Shown here: in pieces, positions 8,074 through 12,708 of the stretch
How positions within the stretch are numbered: position 1 is the first letter of the stretch
How the letters are laid out: every line of letters begins with the position of its first letter
Assembly: GCA_028288395.1 (NCBI GenBank)
Contig: JAQBNV010000342.1
Span: 1-12,708, forward strand
DNA: 12,708 bases
DNA from: Adhaeribacter sp.
Lineage (GTDB): Bacteria > Bacteroidota > Bacteroidia > Cytophagales > Hymenobacteraceae
Direction of reading: 5' to 3'
Notes under the pieces: generated by a model
The model's input: the letters and a program-made list of their open reading frames with translations, nothing else
Database searches by the model: none
Told to the model about the DNA's origin: nothing
Translations under genes and position numbers: made by a program

Positions 8074-9315
8074 CACCAGCTCGCCCATGTCTTCGTAGCT
8101 TTCGTAGCTGCTGGTTACTACTTTGTCGCCGGGTTTCAGGCCTTCGAGCACTTCGTAATATTCAGGGTTTTGGCGGCCTAACCGGATGTCGGTCCGGTAG
8201 GCTTTATTCCCATTTTCATCTACTTTAAATATCCAGTTTCCGCCGGTTTTCTGGTAAAAGCCGCCTTTGGCTACCAAAACCGCCTGCGTCTGATCGCTCA
8301 GGGCCAACCGCACCTGCAGGGTCTGGCCCCGACGAATGCCCTGGGGCACCTCTTTTGTAAATTCCATGTCTACCTGAAACTGGCCGTTGGTAACCTGGGT
8401 AAATATTTTCTTCACGCTGAGTTCGTAAGTTTTACCGTTAAAGGCAAACTCGCCTTTCTGGCCGGTAAAAATGCGGGAGATATAATGCTCATCAATATTG
8501 GCGCGTACTTTAAAGCCATTCAGTACATCTATCTGGCCGATGCGCTGGCCCCGGGTTTTCGATTCGCCAATTTCAGCGTTTAAGGAAGTAATCTGGCCGG
8601 CTACCGGGGCTTTAATAGTCAGGTCGTCCATTTTTTTGCGCATCAGATCCAGGTTGCTTTTCATGCGGGTTACCGATTCCTGCATCTGGCTAACCTGATG
8701 CTGCATCGAAATAGAATCCTGCCGTAGGGTTTGTTTCGTCAACTGGCGCTTGCGTATCTGGTAATTGTAATTATTCTGACTTTCGAGGTATTCCTGCCGG
8801 GGTATAACTTTATCTTCGAAAAGCTTTTTGTTCATGTCAAATACCCGTTTCGCTTCGGTTAGCTTAAAATCTATATCGGCCAACTGGTTTAACTGAGCGA
8901 TCCGGTTTTGCTGCATCAGGTTGCGGGTATGCTGCAGGTTGTTAATCAGGTCGAAAACGGCGGTTTCGCGGTTCACCATTTCCAGTTGCAAATCGGTGTT
9001 GGTTAACTGAATAATAGGCTGCCCCTGGCTGAGGGTAGCGCCATCTTCAACCAATATATCCTGTACCTGGCCGCCTTCGGTGGCATCGAGGTAAATGGTT
9101 TTTATGGGTAGTACCACCCCATCGATGGGAATAAATTCCTGGAAATTGCCTTTGGTTACCTGGCTGATGGTGATGCGTTCTCTATCAATATTCAGCTTGG
9201 ATTTGCCGGTAGTGGAAAAGAAGCTGGCCAGAATCAGCACAACCAACAGGGCAACGCCCGAGATGGTCAGGATTCTTTGGGTAGTCCATTTCTTCTTTTT
9301 AATGAGAGTATCCAT
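8062..9315 (-). CDS. HlyD/AcrA-type periplasmic membrane-fusion (adaptor) protein, 417 residues
   Basis: Adaptor that would bridge the inner-membrane ABC complex and an outer-membrane TolC-like channel. A basic start (KKKKW) is followed by a single membrane segment at about residues 15-33. After that come the first half of the biotinyl-lipoyl-like domain (about 74-105, with EGGQVQDILVEDGATL), a long alpha-helical hairpin (about 110-228, rich in Gln, Lys and Leu), the second lipoyl half (about 232-256, with IKAPVAGQITSLNAEIGES), a beta-barrel region, and a membrane-proximal domain ending near VLEGLKPGDKVVTSSYESYEDMGELV. Length is normal. It is the first gene of the export operon; no outer-membrane channel gene is in the window. 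The last codons (F-S-D-stop) coincide with the repeat of the S23 element, so the extreme C-terminus may have been written by the insertion, though residues before it look family-like. Confidence 0.95.
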   Translation of the reverse strand: MDTLIKKKKWTTQRILTISGVALLVVLILASFFSTTGKSKLNIDRERITISQVTKGNFQEFIPIDGVVLPIKTIYLDATEGGQVQDILVEDGATLSQGQPIIQLTNTDLQLEMVNRETAVFDLINNLQHTRNLMQQNRIAQLNQLADIDFKLTEAKRVFDMNKKLFEDKVIPRQEYLESQNNYNYQIRKRQLTKQTLRQDSISMQHQVSQMQESVTRMKSNLDLMRKKMDDLTIKAPVAGQITSLNAEIGESKTRGQRIGQIDVLNGFKVRANIDEHYISRIFTGQKGEFAFNGKTYELSVKKIFTQVTNGQFQVDMEFTKEVPQGIRRGQTLQVRLALSDQTQAVLVAKGGFYQKTGGNWIFKVDENGNKAYRTDIRLGRQNPEYYEVLEGLKPGDKVVTSSYESYEDMGELVFSD

Positions 9316-9334
9316 GATAATGGTTTTTAAACAG

Positions 9335-9360
9335 CAGGTATTTCAAGTACCTGTCAGGTA
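9335..9360. promoter_or_regulatory. Cluster of three CAGGTA/TACCTG half-sites before the hlyD-like gene
   Basis: CAGGTA (9335-9340), TACCTG (9348-9353) and CAGGTA (9355-9360) form a dyad with a seven-base spacer next to a perfect 13-base palindrome (TACCTG-T-CAGGTA). They sit 20-45 bases upstream of the start codon at 9315. The 8-mer TGTCAGGT (9352-9359) also occurs in the dyad upstream of the response regulator. Likely an operator; the binding protein is unknown. Confidence 0.4.
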
Positions 9361-9363
9361 TAT

Positions 9364-9380
9364 AGTAACAACAATGCCAA
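9364..9380 (-). promoter_or_regulatory. Possible sigma-54 (-24/-12) promoter of the export operon
   Basis: The minus strand reads TTGGCA-TTGTTG-TTACT. Compared with the consensus YTGGCACG-N4-TTGCW, the -24 TTGGCA and the GG-to-(G)C spacing of ten bases are kept, but the -12 element has AC in place of GC. Transcription would begin near 9353, about 38 bases before the hlyD-like start. A sigma-54-dependent regulator is encoded 2 kb away, which makes the match more credible. The altered -12 base keeps confidence low. Confidence 0.3.
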
Positions 9381-9481
9381 AACAGCAAGACCTTGTATTA
9401 CAATCAGTTGAAGTCTATTTTTTTATTCTTTAATTAAAGATTGTCCGGTTTTGATACAACCACCTGTCCGCTTCTGAAACA

Positions 9482-10130
9482 CCGGCGGCCGGGTTCAATC
9501 AACAGCAGCAACCAGGGCCAAAGACTATGCAGCCTCTGCCCCCCGGCACCTATCACCTGGAGATCAGAAACGTAAATTATCTCAACTGCCAGAAATTTTC
9601 CAGCTCCATTACAGTCGTAAACGACCTGGCCATAAAAGCCGGCCCGGACCAGCAGGTCTGTTCGCTGAACGATGTAAGCCTGGCAGGCACCCCTACCGGG
9701 GCCACCGGCGGTATCCGGAGCGGAGGCGCCGGAAGTTTCCGTTCGGGCAATATCGCGTTAAACAATATTTACACACCCACGGTAGCAGAACTACAGCAGG
9801 AATTTGTAAGGCTTGCGCTAACCACCACCAGCAACGGCTCCTGCTCGCTAATAAAAGACGAAGTGTTGACTAGTTTTTATACGGTACCCCTAAATATTAC
9901 CGGACCAACTGTTATCTGTGCTGGCAGTACCGCCAGCCTCACCGCCAATGTTAGCGGCAACCTAAACCCGGTTACGTACGCCTGGAGCTCCGGGGAAACC
10001 ACTTCCACCATCTAGGGCAAGCCCGCCGGAACTTACACCGTAACCATCCAGGACGGGAACAGCTGTGCCGTAACCAAATCGATAACTGTTACAGAAGTAG
10101 CGGGCCCGACTGATTTGGCGCTTGCTTTCA
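9482..10130 (+). pseudogene. Fragment of a SprB-like repeat-rich surface adhesin, interrupted
   Basis: The open frame 9527-10015 reads through Ig/PKD-like adhesin repeats typical of large Bacteroidota surface proteins. It has a PPGTYHLEIRN strand end, a cysteine-containing domain (VCSLNDVSLAGTPTG, then SGGAGSFRSGN and NIYTPTVAELQQEFVRLALT), and the start of another repeat (CAGSTASLTANVSG, then NPVTYAWSSGETTSTI). A TAG at 10013-10015 stops it, yet the same frame continues with sense: GKPAGTYTVTIQDGNSCAV and TKSITVTEV to about 10100. No signal peptide, no amino terminus and no C-terminal sorting domain are present. This is a short internal piece of a much longer gene, broken by a nonsense mutation. 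Similar proteins are exported by type IX secretion and act in gliding or attachment. The left limit, somewhere at 9480-9527, is uncertain. It could not make a working adhesin. Confidence 0.7.
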
Positions 10131-10132
10131 AA

Positions 10133-10759
10133 CCCACCACGTGCCGCTTTCCCGTACAATTTACCTGTCTTCGGGCCTGTTTGCAGGCGTACAGCAGTAC
10201 AGCTTCGATGCCAACAAGATTTTCCTGGCTGATAACTCCAATGACCGGGATCCGGTTACCAGCGGTGGTAATCAAACTGCTTTTATGCCGGATTTGAGCG
10301 CAGGCACGTATTTACATTCTGATGAATTCTTCGTTGGCGTATCGTTGTTTCAGGTGCTGGGGAATAAGATTTTTGCGTTTGACAAGGCTGTTCTGCCCAG
10401 CCGGCTGGTGCCACATTTGTTTATCTCCGGTGGCTATAACCTGGAAGTTAACCACGATTTTACGCTGGCTCCTTCGCTGCTGATCTAATATGCAGATCCA
10501 GCGCCACTGCAGGCGGATATTAACCTGAAAGATATTTATACATTAATAAACATAAAAAACAGACTACGACGACAAAGTATACAAGGGGGCCTCTTACCGC
10601 ACCCAGGATGCGTTAGTAGCACTCTTCGAAATGCTGTTCCTGGAGCAGTACGAGCTAAGCTGTTCCTACGATATTACGGTGTCTCCCATGCGGCATTACA
10701 GTTCCGGTTCCCACGAAATAATGTTTGGGTTCTGCGTGAAACCATCAGCCCGGAAATAA
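10133..10759 (+). pseudogene. Decayed PorP/SprF-family type IX secretion membrane protein
   Basis: From about 10135 a different frame gives the C-terminal two thirds of a PorP/SprF protein, an outer-membrane beta-barrel partner needed for export of SprB-like adhesins. It reads HVPLSR-TIYLSSGLFAGVQQYSF, then KIFLADNSNDRDPV, QTAFMPDLSAGTYLHSDEFF, LVPHLFISGGYNLEV and FTLAPSLLI. A TAA at 10486-10488 stands where the family usually has Lys (LLIK-YADPAPLQADINLK continues in the same frame). Near 10530-10562 the frame shifts, and the next phase gives VYKGASYRTQDALVALFEM, YDITVSPM and HYSSGSHEIMFGFCVKPS, ending at TAA 10757-10759. The signal peptide and first third are absent because the gene is joined directly to the adhesin fragment. 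At least three lesions (5' loss, stop, frameshift) make it a pseudogene. A GTG at 10141 opens a 115-codon frame but is not a natural start. Confidence 0.8.
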
Positions 10760-10796
10760 TTCCTTCTTCTGAATAAGCGCAAACTACGGCCATATG

Positions 10797-10812
10797 GCAC
10801 CAGGTATGGTGC
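10797..10812. repeat. Small dyad GCACC-N6-GGTGC
   Basis: A five-base perfect stem around AGGTAT, between the sprF-like remnant and its terminator. It contains another CAGGTA hexamer (10801-10806). It may be a minor hairpin or chance. Confidence 0.25.
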
Positions 10813-10821
10813 AAACTTTTT

Positions 10822-10861
10822 AAAAAAGGCCTTCGGAACTCAAATTCTGGAGGCTTTTTTT
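10822..10861 (+). terminator. Rho-independent terminator after the sprF-like remnant
   Basis: A 17-base stem (10822-10838 with 10845-10861) closes on a six-base loop, CTCAAA. All positions pair if three G-U or U-G wobbles are allowed. The stem core is G/C-rich, with six A on the left and a run of seven T on the right, so it should stop transcription on plus and, because of the A run, perhaps also on minus. It has outlived the gene it served. Confidence 0.75.
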
Positions 10862-10940
10862 ATTCATCGGTACACACCAGCTAAAAGCTGGCGCGAGCAC
10901 ACCTGAATTATTGGTAAATATTCCTTAGCCTGACGGCTAT

Positions 10941-11068
10941 GGTGTTATCACCTGACATTATTCAATCTGAATTTTGGCAAAGTATTAAAGTTCTTCAATG
11001 GCAGATAATATTCTTGAAACTATTATTCATTCATTATAAAGTGAAGTGTCAGGTGATAACACCTGACA
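10941..11068. repeat. Perfect 17-bp inverted repeat pair; right copy is a full palindrome
   Basis: GGTGTTATCACCTGACA at 10941-10957 is exactly the inverted partner of 11047-11063. The right copy extends to a perfect 22-base dyad at 11047-11068 (arms TGTCAGGTG and CACCTGACA around ATAA), while the left copy lacks the outer TGTCA. The 89 bases between them are A/T-rich and hold no open frame of note. They could be paired operator sites for the downstream regulator, or the ends of a 123-bp MITE-like element. No target duplication is visible. Confidence 0.7.
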
Positions 11069-11138
11069 TGGCGGAATAAGCAATTGAATATTTTGCTTTC
11101 CCTAATCAACCTACCCCTTAAAACTTATTATCTACCAA

Positions 11139-11178
11139 TTACAACTTCACTTACAACTTACCACTTAAAACTTACCAC
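11139..11178. repeat. Three tandem degenerate 14-mers (TTACAACTTACCAC type)
   Basis: Units at 11139-11150 (shortened), 11151-11164 and 11165-11178, with an exact 12-base repeat AACTTACCACTT at 11155 and 11169. A more diverged copy may lie at 11118-11136. Low-complexity intergenic repeat; no function visible. Confidence 0.6.
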
Positions 11179-11292
11179 TTTATTTGCCTGCTTTACCCCG
11201 CAATAATTGCCATTGCCCCGCCTAATTATTAATTTTCGCCTGAAATTTATATATTGTGTTAATTTTTTCCCATTCCTGATATAACTAAACCC

Positions 11293-12660
11293 ATGGTTTC
11301 GAAAAATGCGCGCGTGCTGGTAGTAGACGACGAAAGCGATGTGCTTTTTGCGGTAAAAATGCTGCTCAAGACCGAGGTAAAAGAGGTGGTAACCGAGAAG
11401 AATCCGGAGAACCTGATGTCGTTGTTAAGCAAGCAAAACTTCGACGTGATTTTCCTGGACATGAACTATAAAAGTGCCCTGAACACCGGCAACGAAGGTT
11501 TTTATTGGATCAACCGAATTCTCGAAAGAGACAAAGACGCTACCGTTATCATGATTACCGCCTACGGCGACATCAGCACCGCCGTGCGCTCGTTGAAAGA
11601 AGGCGCTACCGACTTTATTGTGAAGCCCTGGCACAACGACAAACTGCTGGAAGCCCTGGAAACGGCCCTGCAAAAAAAATCCGATAAAAGCCGGAACGGA
11701 ACGGCCAGCGCCCCCAAAAGCACCGGTTCCCTGGCTCCTTTCGATATGCTGGGCGAGTCGGAAGCCATGCAGGATGTATTTCATAAAATAGATAAGATTG
11801 CGCCCACCGAAGCCAATATTTTAATACTCGGCGAAAACGGCACCGGCAAGGAACTGGTGGCCCGGGCGCTGCACCAGAAATCATTCCGCTCGGCTAAACC
11901 GTTTATTACCGCCGACCTGGCCGCCATGAGCGAAGGCATTTTCGAAAGCGAACTTTTCGGCCACAAAAAAGGCTCATTTACCGATGCCAAAGAAGATCGC
12001 ACCGGCCGGTTTGAGGCGGCTTCGGGCGGCACCCTGTTTCTGGACGAGATTGGCAATATTTCGCTGCCGCAGCAAGCCAAATTATTAACGGCTTTGCAAA
12101 ACCGGCAGGTTATTCCGCTGGGTAGCAACGTACCTGTTCCTATCGATATTAGGCTGGTATCGGCTACCAACGCACCTATTTACGATCTGGCCGCCAAAAA
12201 CCAGTTCCGCAAAGAATTAATTTACCGCATCAACACGGTAGAAATTACTTTGCCCCCCCTGCGCGAACGCGGCGACGACGTACTGATGCTGGCCAAACAC
12301 TTTGCCGGTATTTACGCCCAGCGCAACCATAAGCCCACGCCTGATTTCGACCCGGCCACCTTTAAAAAACTGAAGCAGCACACCTGGCCCGGCAATATCC
12401 GGGAACTGCAGCACGCCGTGGAACGTGCCGTAATACTGGCCGATGCCAACGTACTCAAACCCCAGGATTTCAGCTTCTCGGCCATGGAACAGCCGGTTGC
12501 ACCATTGGTGATAGATGGGCCGCTGCAGCTAAACGAGGTAGAGAAAAGTACTATTTTACGGGTAATAGAACGCAACAACGGCAATATTACCAAAGCCGCC
12601 AAAGAATTGGGTATAACCCGCACTGCCATGTACCGCCGACTCGAAAAACATGACATTTAA
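11293..12660 (+). CDS. Sigma-54-dependent response regulator, NtrC/AtoC/ZraR type, 455 residues
   Basis: Cytoplasmic activator of sigma-54 promoters, switched by phosphorylation. The receiver domain (about residues 5-125) has the acidic pair D12-D13, phospho-acceptor D56, T89 and K111. A Ser/Ala/Lys-rich linker leads to the AAA+ domain (about 150-385), with Walker A GENGTGKE (180-187), the sigma-54-contacting loop GSFTDA (227-232, where textbook members have GAFTGA), Walker B with LFLDE (248-252), and the GNIRELQ motif. The C-terminal Fis-type helix-turn-helix (about 412-455) reads TKAAKELGITRTAMYRRLEK. Length is normal for the class. The ATG at 11293 directly precedes the receiver. Its end overlaps the next gene by 11 bases, so the two are probably translationally coupled. 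The likely target is the divergent export operon, or its own promoter; this is inferred from position and from shared dyad sequences. Confidence 0.95.
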   Translation: MVSKNARVLVVDDESDVLFAVKMLLKTEVKEVVTEKNPENLMSLLSKQNFDVIFLDMNYKSALNTGNEGFYWINRILERDKDATVIMITAYGDISTAVRSLKEGATDFIVKPWHNDKLLEALETALQKKSDKSRNGTASAPKSTGSLAPFDMLGESEAMQDVFHKIDKIAPTEANILILGENGTGKELVARALHQKSFRSAKPFITADLAAMSEGIFESELFGHKKGSFTDAKEDRTGRFEAASGGTLFLDEIGNISLPQQAKLLTALQNRQVIPLGSNVPVPIDIRLVSATNAPIYDLAAKNQFRKELIYRINTVEITLPPLRERGDDVLMLAKHFAGIYAQRNHKPTPDFDPATFKKLKQHTWPGNIRELQHAVERAVILADANVLKPQDFSFSAMEQPVAPLVIDGPLQLNEVEKSTILRVIERNNGNITKAAKELGITRTAMYRRLEKHDI

Positions 12661-12708
12661 ACGCCTCGAAATCGGAATATTTTTCCGGCTTATCCTGCTT
12701 TTTGTGCT
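12650..12708 (+). CDS. Start of a membrane protein, probably the cognate sensor histidine kinase (partial)
   Basis: An ATG at 12650-12652, overlapping the regulator gene by 11 bases in another frame, opens a frame that runs to the window end. It gives about 19 residues, MTFKRLEIGIFFRLILLFV, a basic start going straight into a hydrophobic membrane helix. This is how sensor kinases paired with such regulators in Bacteroidota commonly begin. No kinase domain is inside the window, so the identity rests on gene order and the amino-terminal pattern. Confidence 0.6.
   Translation, partial: MTFKRLEIGIFFRLILLFV

Larger units (their letters stand above)
10862..11292. other. Non-coding, dyad-rich intergenic region
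   Basis: No convincing gene is present in 431 bases. From left to right there are small perfect dyads CCAGCT-AAA-AGCTGG (10877-10891) and TAGCC-TGAC-GGCTA (10926-10939), a 17-bp inverted repeat pair (10941-10957 and 11047-11063), degenerate 14-mers (11139-11178), and an A/T-rich leader to the response-regulator start. I could not pick a clear Bacteroidota promoter (TTTG plus TAnnTTTG). TAATTTTT at 11260-11267 is a weak -7-like candidate with no good partner. Confidence 0.6.

Noticed and set aside
10141..10488. A real 115-residue gene starting at GTG 10141
   Set aside because: It is the middle of a PorP/SprF protein without a signal peptide or start context. The stop at 10486 is a nonsense change inside the family's conserved C-terminal part.
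11047..11181. CRISPR array from the repeated short words
   Set aside because: The units are short, degenerate and directly adjacent, with no unique spacers of constant length and no cas genes.
1..12708. tRNA or rRNA genes
   Set aside because: I saw no cloverleaf with a TTCRANYC arm and no rRNA-like conserved stretches, within the limits of reading by eye.

Overview
The window looks like chromosomal DNA of an environmental Bacteroidota bacterium, probably of the Cytophagia type (Adhaeribacter, Hymenobacter or Pontibacter-like). This rests on family recognition: about 800-residue two-unit MacB/FtsX permeases of the Bacteroidota kind, a PorP/SprF-like remnant of type IX secretion and gliding systems, a four-helix-bundle (S23) protein gene, A/T-rich translation starts without clear Shine-Dalgarno sequences, and an NtrC-type regulator with the GSFTDA form of the sigma-54 loop. 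No species can be named from sequence reading alone.

Layout. Positions 1-9315, all on the minus strand except one insert, hold an export operon. It is transcribed right to left as a HlyD-type membrane-fusion protein (8062-9315), an ABC ATPase (6863-7552) and three consecutive MacB-like permeases (4388-6754, 1925-4354, and 1-1817, which runs off the left edge). Between the fusion protein and the ATPase sits a 518-bp element (7556-8073). It carries a plus-strand S23 gene and is bounded by 21-bp near-perfect inverted repeats built from GCTAA/TTAGC units. It looks like an insertion into a formerly continuous operon.

Positions about 9480-10759 are a decayed plus-strand locus: a fragment of a repeat-rich SprB-like surface adhesin broken by an in-frame stop, joined out of frame to a 5'-truncated PorP/SprF gene that itself has a stop and a frameshift. 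A strong hairpin terminator follows (10822-10861). Positions 10862-11292 are non-coding but structured, with several small dyads, a 17-bp perfect inverted repeat pair 123 bp from end to end, and a short array of degenerate 14-mers.

Positions 11293-12660 encode a sigma-54-dependent response regulator (receiver, AAA+, Fis-type helix-turn-helix). It overlaps by 11 bases the start of a membrane protein (12650 onward) that is most likely its sensor histidine kinase.

How the parts may work together (inference). The two-component system probably controls the divergent export operon. Support is a near-match sigma-54 promoter upstream of the hlyD-like gene (9364-9380) and a shared TGTCAGGT half-site at the hlyD-like promoter and in a perfect dyad 225 bp upstream of the regulator. 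A dyad with the same arms and spacing lies inside the operon before the first permease. The most unusual items are the S23 element inside the operon, the family of TCAGG/CCTGA dyads, and the fused adhesin-SprF pseudogene.
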